DNA from: JBBQQG01 sp038216175
GTDB lineage: Bacteria; Patescibacteriota; Saccharimonadia; Saccharimonadales; OMJO01
Direction of reading: 5' to 3'
Assembly: GCA_038216175.1 (NCBI GenBank)
Contig: JBBQQG010000007.1
Coordinates: forward strand, 1-46,475
Length of the DNA: 46,475 nucleotides
In this document: piece after piece, positions 1 through 8,867 of the stretch
Layout: every line of letters begins with the position of its first letter
How positions within the stretch are numbered: position 1 is the stretch's first letter
Position numbers and translations under genes: made by a program
The notes under the pieces: generated by a model
Seen by the model: only the letters and a program-made list of their open reading frames with translations
Database searches by the model: none
What the model was told of the DNA's origin: nothing

Positions 1-51
1 AAGTGTTTTTTTAGTTATAATTAGCCAAGTCAAACGATCGTAATTATTTAT

Positions 52-142
<91 letters not shown>

Positions 143-199
143 TATTTTAAGTCACTATCATAATTACGATTTATATTACTAACAAGAAAAGGGGGAAAT

Positions 200-901
200 A
201 TGAACGAATCGCAGTCGATAGACAAATCGATTATCGAAGAGCTTTATACATTTTATCCTGTTAGCATAAATAGCTGGACTGATCCAGACATGATACATCC
301 GGCCAGTTCAACTGAAGACCCAAGTAGTCCGCTTTTCATTGCTAAAAGAAACAAAAACGGTCTGCCTGAGCCAGTTGCAAATATTGAGTCGCGCCATATT
401 TGGCCAGGATACGATTTTATTAACGATGAAGCTTTTCAACAATTCAAAAGTTGGACTTCAAATATGTACAATGCATCTTGGTATAACAAGTCCGACTTTT
501 CCAGCCTGCCTATTACTAGAGAAGCTGAGTCGTTAGCTGAATACTGTTTAGCTTTTTGGGCTCATGCAATACAAGAAGGTACAATGACTATTTCAATGCA
601 TGCACGTAAAAGATTTGGTGGTCGTGATCAATCGCTTATTGGTGGATTTGCCCTCTTAAATGGACAAAAATATGTAAGGCTTACAGGCAATCCAACAAGC
701 GTAGAACTGAGAGACACTGTACCGGCGTTGCAAGGTGCATTCGGAGTTCCAGATAACGAAGTAGCAGTAAATTTGATTAAACCGTTCCCACATAGAAATG
801 TCTGGGACATACCGGGTGGAAAAATGTTAGTAATACCCAGGAACTACTACAGTCCAGGCGCCGGTATTTCATCAGTCCGATTGATTCCAAATCGAAATTA
901 G
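200..901 (+). CDS. Hypothetical protein, 233 aa
   Basis: I do not recognise this protein. It starts at an ATG preceded by a strong purine run (AAAAGGGGG, about 5 nt upstream), so the start is well supported. There is no signal peptide or membrane segment, so it is probably cytoplasmic. The N-terminal half is rich in aromatic and acidic residues (several Trp, Tyr and Asp). The C-terminal half has glycine turns such as GGRDQSLIGGF and ends in a proline/glycine-rich, basic tail. It lies between tRNA-Ser and the convergent pyrH, 36 nt from the end of pyrH, and forms no operon with either. Its length and clean SD argue that it is real; the function is unknown. Confidence 0.7.
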   Translation: MNESQSIDKSIIEELYTFYPVSINSWTDPDMIHPASSTEDPSSPLFIAKRNKNGLPEPVANIESRHIWPGYDFINDEAFQQFKSWTSNMYNASWYNKSDFSSLPITREAESLAEYCLAFWAHAIQEGTMTISMHARKRFGGRDQSLIGGFALLNGQKYVRLTGNPTSVELRDTVPALQGAFGVPDNEVAVNLIKPFPHRNVWDIPGGKMLVIPRNYYSPGAGISSVRLIPNRN

Positions 902-937
902 ATGCTATAAGAAGTCGGTATAAATAGGATCTGCCGC

Positions 938-1642
938 TTAGCTAAGCAACGTACCGACTTTTTCACCAATAACAACTTTTAAGATGTTGCCAGACTCCAT
1001 TGCATTAAAAACAATAATCGGCATTTTATGCTCCATTGCTAGTCCTAGGGCTGCTTTATCCATAACTTTTATAGCCCCGTCTTCAACCGCGCTCTGGTAG
1101 GAAATATTATCTAGTTTAATAGCATCGCTATTCTTTTTAGGGTCCTTATCATATACGCCGTCGACTTTAGTAGCTTTTAATACCGCCTGGCAATCCAGTT
1201 CTAACGCTAGTGCAACAGCCGCAGTATCGGTCGTCAGATACGGGCGGCCAATACCTCCGGCAACTATAACAACACGACCTTTTTCAAGATGCTTATCTGC
1301 TAAACGGTGGACAAAAGGCTCTGCCACTTGCTCAGCAAAAATACTGGATAAGCATCTGGTCGGCACGTTATGTTCTTCAAAGATGTCAGTTAATGCTAAA
1401 GCGTTGATCAAAGTTCCCAGCATCCCCATCTGATCAGCAGTTACCCGTTTTATACCGTGACCTGCAATCTGAGCACCGCGAACGAAATTTCCGCCGCCAA
1501 CCATGATTACTACTTGGCTGCCTCCGTCTAAAACGCGCTTTACTTCATCGGCTAACCATCCTACTAATTTAGGATCAATTCCTGCTTCAAATTCTCCAGC
1601 TAATTGTTCGCCGGATAGTTTAAGTAGGACTCTGGAATACAT
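938..1642 (-). CDS. pyrH: UMP kinase
   Basis: UMP kinase phosphorylates UMP to UDP with ATP in pyrimidine nucleotide synthesis. It belongs to the bacterial hexameric amino-acid-kinase family, not the eukaryotic UMP/CMP kinases. The 234-aa length is normal. Visible motifs are the N-terminal KLSGE phosphate-binding segment, the GGGNFVRG glycine loop at about residue 50, the DQMGMLGTLINALAL segment, and the ATKVDGVYDKDPK signature near residue 155. The gene stands alone on the minus strand; in many bacteria it is next to tsf and frr, which are not here. A -10 box TATACT (1650-1655, minus strand) lies 7 nt before the ATG, which suggests a leaderless transcript. Confidence 0.95.
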   Translation of the reverse strand: MYSRVLLKLSGEQLAGEFEAGIDPKLVGWLADEVKRVLDGGSQVVIMVGGGNFVRGAQIAGHGIKRVTADQMGMLGTLINALALTDIFEEHNVPTRCLSSIFAEQVAEPFVHRLADKHLEKGRVVIVAGGIGRPYLTTDTAAVALALELDCQAVLKATKVDGVYDKDPKKNSDAIKLDNISYQSAVEDGAIKVMDKAALGLAMEHKMPIIVFNAMESGNILKVVIGEKVGTLLS

Positions 1643-1739
1643 TAGCTAGAGTATAGCAGAATCAATGTTGACTAAGTTTAGTTAACAATTATCATGTCCT
1701 AATATTAAGACAGTACTTAAATACAGGTATACTGTGAAT

Positions 1740-2546
1740 ATGAAAATATATTCTTGGAACGTCAATGGAATCAGAGCTGTAATTAATAAAGGTGCCTTTC
1801 AAGAACTAATCAAAAAACATAACCCAGATATTTTATGCCTTCAAGAAACAAAAGCTATGCAAGGTCAAGCAGTTATAGATTTGCCACAATACTTTGAAGC
1901 TTGGAATTCAGCCGATAAGAAAGGATATAGCGGTACCGCAATTTTCAGTAAGACGAAGCCGATTTCGACATTTAATAATTTCCCAGAACACATCGCAATC
2001 AAATATGGGCTGGCCAACGACAACTACGGCAACCCGAATAATGAAGGTAGGATTTTGACAGCAGAATTCGAACATTTTTATATAGTTAATGTTTATACAC
2101 CCAATAGCAAGGGTGATTTAAGCCGACTAGAACTTAGAAAGAATAAATGGGATCCAGCATTCTTAGATTACATACAGGAACTTGAAAAATTAAAACCAGT
2201 AATATTTTGCGGTGATTTAAACGTCGCCCATACAGAAGAAGACTTGGCAAATCCGGACACCAATGTCGGCAAACATGGTTTTACAGATGATGAAAGACAT
2301 GGGCTTAATAATTATATCGACTCTGGCTATATCGATACGTTTAGAATTTTTATTAAAGGAAACGGCCACTATACCTGGTGGACAAATTGGGCAAATGCTC
2401 GGGCTAGAAACTTAGGCTGGCGTATAGACTATTTCTTAGTTTCGGCAAAACTTAAAAATAATGTAGTAAACGCAGACATTCACGACGCACAAATGGGATC
2501 TGATCACTGTCCGATCAGCCTTGATCTTGAATTTAACAATACATAA
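1740..2546 (+). CDS. xth: Exodeoxyribonuclease III / AP endonuclease
   Basis: This enzyme cleaves DNA at abasic sites and has 3'-5' exonuclease and 3'-phosphatase activity in base-excision repair. The EEP-fold motifs are in order: SWNVNGIRA at the N-terminus, LQETKA with the metal-binding Glu near residue 35, GDLNVAHTEED with the Asp/Asn pair, and GSDHCPI with the catalytic His near the C-terminus. I chose ATG 1740 over the in-frame GTG at 1734. A -10 box TATACT (1728-1733) sits 6 nt before this ATG, so transcription should begin at or next to it, and MKIYSWN is the usual family start. The protein is 268 aa. The next gene begins 6 nt after the stop and is probably co-transcribed. Confidence 0.94.
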   Translation: MKIYSWNVNGIRAVINKGAFQELIKKHNPDILCLQETKAMQGQAVIDLPQYFEAWNSADKKGYSGTAIFSKTKPISTFNNFPEHIAIKYGLANDNYGNPNNEGRILTAEFEHFYIVNVYTPNSKGDLSRLELRKNKWDPAFLDYIQELEKLKPVIFCGDLNVAHTEEDLANPDTNVGKHGFTDDERHGLNNYIDSGYIDTFRIFIKGNGHYTWWTNWANARARNLGWRIDYFLVSAKLKNNVVNADIHDAQMGSDHCPISLDLEFNNT

Positions 2547-2551
2547 AACCT

Positions 2552-3340
2552 ATGGACCGATCTTACTGGTTTAAACAACTGACAGATAAACCGTTATTTC
2601 CTGATTTAATCTGGAGCCGGCCGGAAAATAAAATGTACGCCGGAAAACTACTAATAATAGGCGGAAATTTATATGGTTTTGCCGGTGCAGCTGAAGCATA
2701 TAGCGAAAGTCTGAAATCTGGTATTGGTGCAAGTAGAGTTCTATTACCAGATTCTCTGAAAAAAACAGTCGGTCGAATCTTGGAAGACGGCGCGTTCAGC
2801 CCAAGCACACCGAGTGGAAGTTTTTCACAAAAATCTTTAGATGAGTTCTTATCACAGTCCAGCTGGAGCGACGGCGTACTGCTGGCTGGTGATTTTGGAC
2901 GGAACAGTGAGACTGCAGTTGTTATCGAAAAATTTCTAAAAAGCTACAGCGGCCAGGTTACAATCACAAAAGACACGATTGAATATATAACCAGTAATCC
3001 GGAACAAGTAATCAATAGAGGAAATACCACGTTAGTTCTTTCTTTATCGCAGCTTCAGAGACTTGTTTCTGCTTTAAAATATTCTCAACCTGTAACTTTT
3101 AATATGGATCTACTTAGACTTATCGATCTACTTCACGATTTCAGCCAAAGCTTTAAAATAAACATCTTAACTAAACATCAAGATAATATTTTAGCTGCCG
3201 TAAACGGCGATATTAGTAGCACTATCCATAATGAAGACATCTGGTGTGTACAATCTGCGGCTCGGTCGGCAGTCTGGTGGTTACAAAATCCAAATAAAAC
3301 TTTTGAATCGATTACAACTGCAGTCATTAAACAATCATAA
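2552..3340 (+). CDS. Degenerate NAD(P)H-hydrate dehydratase (NnrD/YjeF-C)-like protein
   Basis: The 262-aa protein resembles the ribokinase-fold NAD(P)HX dehydratase family, whose members repair hydrated NAD(P)H. The N-terminal segment GKLLIIGGNLYGFAGAAEAY matches the family's glycine-rich start, and GDFGRNSET matches the GPGLG segment. FNMDLLRLIDLL occupies the place of the (D)ADxLN motif, and INILTKHQDN the place of the LTPHPGE motif. The GTGD motif that carries the catalytic Asp and anion hole is not visible; the C-terminus is NEDIWCVQSAARSAVWW instead. I infer a related fold with lost or altered activity. It follows xth by 6 nt and has no clear SD, so it is likely translated from the same mRNA. 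Confidence 0.5.
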   Translation: MDRSYWFKQLTDKPLFPDLIWSRPENKMYAGKLLIIGGNLYGFAGAAEAYSESLKSGIGASRVLLPDSLKKTVGRILEDGAFSPSTPSGSFSQKSLDEFLSQSSWSDGVLLAGDFGRNSETAVVIEKFLKSYSGQVTITKDTIEYITSNPEQVINRGNTTLVLSLSQLQRLVSALKYSQPVTFNMDLLRLIDLLHDFSQSFKINILTKHQDNILAAVNGDISSTIHNEDIWCVQSAARSAVWWLQNPNKTFESITTAVIKQS

Positions 3341-3349
3341 TTTCAGTTA

Positions 3350-3434
3350 TGGTGGGCAAGGAGGGAATCGAACCCTCAATCCGTGAGGAACACGATTTTG
3401 AGTCGTGCGCGTATACCAGTTCCGCCACTCGCCC
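3350..3434 (-). tRNA. tRNA-Leu (CAA)
   Basis: On the minus strand the acceptor stem GGGCGAG (3434-3428) pairs with CTTGCCC (3360-3354) through one G-U pair. The discriminator is A, and CCA is encoded at 3352-3350. The anticodon stem CACGA/TCGTG encloses the loop CTCAAAA, giving anticodon CAA (leucine, UUG). A long variable arm (GTTCCTCACGGAT) fits a class II leucine tRNA. A possible -10 box TACAAT lies at 3460-3465 on the minus strand. Confidence 0.97.
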
Positions 3435-3515
3435 ATATCGGCTTACAGAATCAATCGATATTGTACTATAATCATATCTGTTATTACTAGCACTACTGGG
3501 TGCGGAAGTAGAAGT

Positions 3516-4697
3516 ATGACTCCAAAAAACGACGATATACAAGCCGGAAATAATCAATCTAAAAATGCTGCTGCTGATTTGATTCGTCAAAAAGTAAATT
3601 CGCTATTCGACAAAGAACCAAATACTCAACAAGAATTATCGGAATCAGAGAATCAGACAGTTCGTTCTAAACACCAGCAATTTATGTACGATCTCAGTAT
3701 CTCCGGCAAGTCGCTTGCTGATATTCAGACTGCATGGCATAATTATTACTTAAATTTACCAGATAACGAAAAGCACGAAGTTTGGCAAGAGTTTTACCGG
3801 GAGCATGACCGCATAAACCAACCTAAAAATATTGCCCAAAAATCCGTACCAACAGAAGTAAAAATAGCACCGCCGAAAACTCGCCAGCAATTTATAGCCG
3901 ATCAAAAGTCTAATCCTCATAGGTCAGTTGGCGCTCTTAAAAAAGAGCTGTTAAGCCGAGTAGGACCGGTAAAGAAAATAACTAAAAAGCAGCATCTTAA
4001 CTCTTTGTTTTTCGGTTTGTCGATGGGCATGTTGATAGTGGTGGTGCTATTATTTAGTTTTTTTAATGAAAGGTTTATCGCACCGTTTATTACTCCCAGT
4101 AAATCAGTAAGTGCGACGCCGATTATAATCGACCCGAACAGTACGGCAGTCGGACCTGAACCCAAGATTATTATTCCTAAAATAAATGTTGAATTACCAG
4201 TAGATTTTACAGCTACTTCGATCGATGAAACTGCGGTCGACAGCTCGCTTGAAAAAGGTGTATTGCATTACCCGACAACATCGATGCCAGGTGAACTCGG
4301 TAACGGAGCAATCTTTGGACATTCAAGTAATAATATTTTAAATAAAGGCAAATTCAAGTTCGCATTTGTACTGCTTAAAAGACTCGATACCGGCGATACG
4401 TTTATGATTCAATACAAGTCAAAAAGATTTATATATAAAGTATATGACAAGAAAATCGTAAAACCTACCGATGTATCAGTTCTAGGTAACACTGACAAGC
4501 CGGCCACTTTCGCACTTATTACCTGCGATCCACCAGGAACAAGTTTGAATAGGCTGGTAGTATGGGGCGAACAAATATCACCGGACGTTAGTTCAAATAC
4601 TGCCAGTACTGCAATCAAATCAAATAATTCTCCGGCAATACTACCCAGTAATTCACCGTCTCTATGGCAACATTTCTGGCACTGGTTAAGCAGTTAG
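3516..4697 (+). CDS. Membrane-anchored sortase
   Basis: Sortases are extracytoplasmic cysteine transpeptidases that attach surface proteins or build pili. The protein (393 aa from ATG 3516) has a long polar N-terminal cytoplasmic part, one membrane segment near residues 170-190 (MGMLIVVVLLFSFF), and a C-terminal sortase domain starting at IIIPKINVELPV. The catalytic triad is visible: His in IFGHSS (about residue 268), Cys in LITCDPPG (about 337) and Arg in SLNRLVVWG (about 346). The open frame extends upstream to 3405, but that part runs through the opposite-strand tRNA-Leu, so I reject it. A TATAAT at 3467-3472 is the likely promoter. The roughly 170-aa cytoplasmic extension is long for a sortase. 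The sorted substrate is unknown. Confidence 0.88.
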   Translation: MTPKNDDIQAGNNQSKNAAADLIRQKVNSLFDKEPNTQQELSESENQTVRSKHQQFMYDLSISGKSLADIQTAWHNYYLNLPDNEKHEVWQEFYREHDRINQPKNIAQKSVPTEVKIAPPKTRQQFIADQKSNPHRSVGALKKELLSRVGPVKKITKKQHLNSLFFGLSMGMLIVVVLLFSFFNERFIAPFITPSKSVSATPIIIDPNSTAVGPEPKIIIPKINVELPVDFTATSIDETAVDSSLEKGVLHYPTTSMPGELGNGAIFGHSSNNILNKGKFKFAFVLLKRLDTGDTFMIQYKSKRFIYKVYDKKIVKPTDVSVLGNTDKPATFALITCDPPGTSLNRLVVWGEQISPDVSSNTASTAIKSNNSPAILPSNSPSLWQHFWHWLSS

Positions 4698-4698
4698 A

Positions 4699-6183
4699 TT
4701 ACTGAGTGGTCGATGAATTAACTTTTAATTCAGTTCGCAGAAGTGAAGTATTTGTACTGCCAGAAAGTACTGGTCCAATACTAAACATGGCTTTATAATC
4801 CCTATCGAATATCGGAGCATGAACATCGTCGATCGGACTTAGCGATTGTAAATTATTTCCATCAAAATCAAATACAATAATTTTATTATCTTTATTGACA
4901 GTCAATCGATGGCCGTCCATCCAATTAGCCTTGGTAGTTGGCAATGATGCTAGTTTGTTATCAAAATGTATCGGGCGATCGTCTTCGGCATCATACAGCG
5001 CAAACTGGCTGCCACTCTGGACTGAAAGAAAACGCGAGTTGGTTGAAAAAGACATATACTTCGGATTATCAAGCTTTAAAAGCGAAATCGGCGCTGGTAG
5101 TTTATCTACCAAATTTTTAATCTGGTTAGCTGGATCCTTATATATGTATATTTTTCCATCGGTACTGCCGCCAACCGCGATATAGATTTTGTTATTAAAT
5201 TTTGCAAGATCAAGCAGATACAAGCTACTATTTGGTAGCATTCTTAGATTAAAGCTAATGTCTCCACTTTTTACTTTAACTAGCTGATTATCGGCGGTAG
5301 CGCCGTCAGTCGTGGTATAGACAATCATATCTGATCCGAACGGTGTGAAATTAGTAACTTTGTTAATAAGAGGTGTAATGACTTTGTTTTTTAAATCACT
5401 AGTCGATAACAACTGGCTAACTGGATCATAAATATATAATTGATCAAACTTTTTGTCTCTTAAGCTAAACTGGACACCAGATTTTGAATAAAGTTTAGTC
5501 AGATTTTGACTGGCTTCGGGAGTTTCGCGGTCGATCTCAACATATTCACTGGTGGCATTATAATCATGCCTGACAATCAGGTGCCGATTATCATTTGACC
5601 ACTCAACTAGATTTAGCGACTGCGCTCCAGACGATGAACTAAGTAGATTTGCTGGTAGATTAAATAACACCGGAGAATTAGTGTTGGTGGTTAAATCGAT
5701 TAAATCAAAGCTTGTTAGGCTACCCGGTTGTTGGACAAACAGCCAATGTCGATCCGGACTTTCTGAAACTAAATCTGGACTAGAAGCATACTGCTTAACT
5801 GGTTTAACTGCTAATTTTTCCGGGAATAAAAACGGATAGACAAACTGCTTGATTGTTCCTCCATCAAGCTCAAATTGATTTTTCCAGGTCCGATAACCGC
5901 TTCTTTTGAGTTCGATAGAATACTGGCCTTCCGGCATTACCAGCCGATTTGCAGTCTTTCCGTTATTAGTGCCATTGATATAAATATCTGCGACATCGGG
6001 ATGGGCGTCTATGAAGACTAGCCCATTTTGTATGACAGCTCCAGTTTTTCGGTTAAAATCAAAACCAAATACCTCGAGAGCAACAATGCCGGTACCGATA
6101 ATTAATGCCACAGCTACTAACGCATAACCTATGAATAATCGAATAGTATGCGCGCGCTTTTTCTTTGGGTCTAGAAAATCCAT
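4699..6183 (-). CDS. PEGA-domain membrane protein with propeller-like C-terminus
   Basis: The 494-aa protein has a short basic cytoplasmic N-terminus, one membrane segment (about residues 15-38) and then an extracytoplasmic PEGA domain (about 50-105). The PEGA domain is recognised by FIDAHPDVADIYINGTNNGKT, the MPEGQYSIELKRSGYRTW core and the following beta strands. The remainder has repeated strands such as FDLIDLT, YIYDPVSQLL and IYIYKDP, typical of a WD40/YVTN-like beta-propeller; this part is inferred. PEGA domains are surface modules found in S-layer-like and envelope proteins. The gene ends 1 nt from the convergent sortase stop. A -10 box TAAAAT (6190-6195, minus) lies 6 nt before the ATG, indicating a leaderless mRNA. 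Confidence 0.8.
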   Translation of the reverse strand: MDFLDPKKKRAHTIRLFIGYALVAVALIIGTGIVALEVFGFDFNRKTGAVIQNGLVFIDAHPDVADIYINGTNNGKTANRLVMPEGQYSIELKRSGYRTWKNQFELDGGTIKQFVYPFLFPEKLAVKPVKQYASSPDLVSESPDRHWLFVQQPGSLTSFDLIDLTTNTNSPVLFNLPANLLSSSSGAQSLNLVEWSNDNRHLIVRHDYNATSEYVEIDRETPEASQNLTKLYSKSGVQFSLRDKKFDQLYIYDPVSQLLSTSDLKNKVITPLINKVTNFTPFGSDMIVYTTTDGATADNQLVKVKSGDISFNLRMLPNSSLYLLDLAKFNNKIYIAVGGSTDGKIYIYKDPANQIKNLVDKLPAPISLLKLDNPKYMSFSTNSRFLSVQSGSQFALYDAEDDRPIHFDNKLASLPTTKANWMDGHRLTVNKDNKIIVFDFDGNNLQSLSPIDDVHAPIFDRDYKAMFSIGPVLSGSTNTSLLRTELKVNSSTTQ

Positions 6184-6373
6184 TTTTGTATTTTAATTGT
6201 ACGCTACTCAATTATACATCTTTAAAACACAATCTTAGTAATTATTCGACTATATTGCTAAAAAACTAAACTTGAACATATATTTGATTCAACGTAACTA
6301 TTGCGATTATCCTTAAACAAGCATAATATACATACCAGTAAACTAGGTTATAAGCTTAAGGGTACCGATAACT

Positions 6374-7393
6374 GTGGCTAATGTCCAAAACGTTTTTGAA
6401 CTCAACGGCAAAAAATACGACGCGTTAACAGGTAAGATGTTAAATAAAAATACAGCTTCTCAGTTTAAACATTCTTTTACTAAAACCGGACAGAACATGG
6501 ACGGCTTTGTAAAGAATACTGTTAAAAAAACAGTCGCTGCAAACCTTCACGTGCCAACAGCACATTCAAAAACTCTAATGCGCAGTGCAGTTAAAAAACC
6601 TAAAATTTTACATAAATCGTTACCGACCAAAACTATACAAGCTGCCCAACAAAGAAACGCTTTAGACGACAAAAGGCTGAAACGAGCCAGCCATGTTCCG
6701 AAAAGCAACTTGGTATCGAAATTCGGCCTATCCGGTTTTTCTGATTTTAATCTTAAGCCTATATTTAAAGATCTTGAAGTAAAAGCGGCTCCTACTGCAT
6801 TTAAAAGCAAAAATACTATCGTTCAAGAATCTTCAAAAACAGTTACAGATTTATCATTAAAAAAAGCCAATGCTCATTTAAATAAGCCCCCTAAAAAAGC
6901 AAGATTGCATCATAGGGCAGCCCAGAGATTAAACATTAGTCCCAAGATTCTAAACATCGGTATGGCATCTTTAGCTGCAATATTAATAGCAGGTTTCATT
7001 ACATATCAAAATGTTCCTCGCATAGCTGTACGCGTGGCTGCTGCCAGAGCCGGAGTTACTGCCAGCCTACCTGATTATATTCCAGCTGGTTTTTCTGTAT
7101 CGGGACATATCCAGTACAAACCTGGCCAGATTGAAATCGGCTATAAATCCAACAGCGACAACCGGTTATTCCACATTAGTCAAAGCTCTTCAGCTTGGGA
7201 TTCTCAAGCGCTACTTGAAAACTTTGTGACATTAAATCGACGGGCTTATCAAACTTATGAAGATAAAGGTAAAACAATTTATATATATGACGGCAGCAGT
7301 GCAACTTGGGTTGACCGCGGCGTTTGGTTCCAGATAGATGGAAATTCTAGTCTCAATAGCGATCAACTACTGCGTCTTGCTGACAGTATGTAG
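6374..7393 (+). CDS. Single-pass membrane protein with DUF4367-like extracytoplasmic domain
   Basis: The 339-aa protein starts at a GTG; an AAGGG purine run lies 11 nt upstream. Residues 1-190 form a Lys/Ala/Ser-rich cytoplasmic region with a short sequence-like head (FELNGKKYDALTGKML) and otherwise low complexity. One membrane helix lies at about 196-213 (IGMASLAAILIAGFITY). The C-terminal domain begins LPDYIPAGFSVSG and ends in SLNSDQLLRLADSM. That pattern of a folded outside domain ending in a helix with LxxLAxSM resembles DUF4367-type domains. The exact function is unknown. It precedes gltX by 46 nt, but gltX has its own promoter, so they need not share a transcript. Confidence 0.65.
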   Translation: MANVQNVFELNGKKYDALTGKMLNKNTASQFKHSFTKTGQNMDGFVKNTVKKTVAANLHVPTAHSKTLMRSAVKKPKILHKSLPTKTIQAAQQRNALDDKRLKRASHVPKSNLVSKFGLSGFSDFNLKPIFKDLEVKAAPTAFKSKNTIVQESSKTVTDLSLKKANAHLNKPPKKARLHHRAAQRLNISPKILNIGMASLAAILIAGFITYQNVPRIAVRVAAARAGVTASLPDYIPAGFSVSGHIQYKPGQIEIGYKSNSDNRLFHISQSSSAWDSQALLENFVTLNRRAYQTYEDKGKTIYIYDGSSATWVDRGVWFQIDGNSSLNSDQLLRLADSM

Positions 7394-7439
7394 TCACCGT
7401 ATTTATTAAAGTCGAAATTATCTCTGTTACAATAGTCAA

Positions 7440-8867
7440 ATGACAGTTAGAACCCGCTTCGCTCCTAGCCCAACCGGCTATTTACACGTCGGAGGAGTCC
7501 GAACTGCATTATTCGCCTGGGTAATCGCTAAGAAAAACAATGGCAAATTCATTTTAAGAATCGAGGATACAGACAAGAACAGGGAGGTAGCGGGATCAAT
7601 TGACCATATAATGAAAAGCTTATCCTGGCTAGGCATAAAATGGGATGAAGGCCCCGACACAAGCAACTATCTCGGACCTTACTTGCAGAGTGAAAGACTG
7701 CCTATATATAAAACGTGGGCTGAAAAATTAATTTCTAAAGACTTAGCTTATAGTGATCCATATACAACCGCTCAATTAGATGAATTTCGTCAAAAAGCTA
7801 TTACTAACAAAAAACCTTTTTTATTTCGAGATCACAGACCAAAAAACCCGACTACTTGGGACGGCTCTACAGCGCTTAGACTAAAGTCGGCACCAAAAAT
7901 ATACACTTGGCATGACGCTGTCATGGGTAACATGCAAGCTGGCGACTCAGCCATAGACGACTTTATCCTTATTAAATCAGACGGATATCCAACCTACAAC
8001 TTCGCTCATATAATTGATGATTATCTTATGGAGATTACCCACGTTATAAGGTCGCAGGAATTTATTTCATCAATACCGAGATATCTTAATTTGTATGAAG
8101 CATTGGGACTTGCTCCGCCGATAATAGCAACTTTGCCATATGTCATGGGACCTGATGGCAAGAAAAAACTTAGTAAACGAGACGGTGCAAAAGACGTGCT
8201 CGATTATCAGGCTCTAGGCTACTTGCCTGAAGCAATAATTAATTTTTTAGCAACCTTAGGTTGGAATGACGGAACCGAACAAGAAATTTTTTCAATAGAT
8301 GAAATCATCAATAAGTTTGAATTATCAAGGGTTCAAAACAGCGGTGCGGTTTTTGATGAAAAACGATTATTATGGATGAACGGCAGTTGGATTCGATCGC
8401 TGGATCTCGACGATCTATATCAAAGATCTGACAAGTTTTGGCCGGAAAGTGCTAATAATGCCGATGAACAATATAAAAAAAAGGTACTCAGCTTAGTCCA
8501 GGAACGATTAAAATATTTAGCAGAGATCCCTCAACTTACAAATTTTTTCTTCGCTGATCAAAAGGTAGATCCTAGTCTTATTAATGACAACAAATACTTA
8601 AGCAAGCTAGAAAAATCCGAACTAAAAAATATTTTAAGTCAAGCTAGAATAGAACTTGAAGCTTGCGATTTTTCTAGTGTCGATCTTACTCGAAGATTAA
8701 ATCAGTTGCTTGAGTCGTTAAAACTAAAACCAGCAGTATTATTTAGTCTAGTTAGAGTAGCAACCACCCAAGCTCCGGCCAGTCCGGCGTTAGTAGAAAG
8801 TTTGGCTGTTATTGGCAAAGAACTTAGTCTAAAGCGAATCGATCAGCAGCTAAGTGCATTATCTTAA
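7440..8867 (+). CDS. gltX: Glutamate--tRNA ligase
   Basis: This class I aminoacyl-tRNA synthetase charges tRNA-Glu with glutamate. In bacteria lacking glutaminyl-tRNA synthetase it may also charge tRNA-Gln. The 475-aa length is standard. The N-terminal RFAPSPTGYLHVGGVRTALF contains the HIGH-equivalent HVGG, IEDTDKNR follows, and KKLSKRDGAKDV near residue 240 is the KMSKS-equivalent loop. The helical anticodon-binding domain follows. A -10 box TACAAT (7428-7433) is 6 nt before the ATG, so the mRNA is probably leaderless. Its 3' end overlaps the convergent VirD4-like gene by 9 nt. Confidence 0.96.
   Translation: MTVRTRFAPSPTGYLHVGGVRTALFAWVIAKKNNGKFILRIEDTDKNREVAGSIDHIMKSLSWLGIKWDEGPDTSNYLGPYLQSERLPIYKTWAEKLISKDLAYSDPYTTAQLDEFRQKAITNKKPFLFRDHRPKNPTTWDGSTALRLKSAPKIYTWHDAVMGNMQAGDSAIDDFILIKSDGYPTYNFAHIIDDYLMEITHVIRSQEFISSIPRYLNLYEALGLAPPIIATLPYVMGPDGKKKLSKRDGAKDVLDYQALGYLPEAIINFLATLGWNDGTEQEIFSIDEIINKFELSRVQNSGAVFDEKRLLWMNGSWIRSLDLDDLYQRSDKFWPESANNADEQYKKKVLSLVQERLKYLAEIPQLTNFFFADQKVDPSLINDNKYLSKLEKSELKNILSQARIELEACDFSSVDLTRRLNQLLESLKLKPAVLFSLVRVATTQAPASPALVESLAVIGKELSLKRIDQQLSALS

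Noticed and set aside
3405..3515. N-terminal extension of the sortase frame
   Set aside because: It is antisense to tRNA-Leu and its promoter region, and a TATAAT at 3467-3472 lies inside it. ATG 3516 is the better start.
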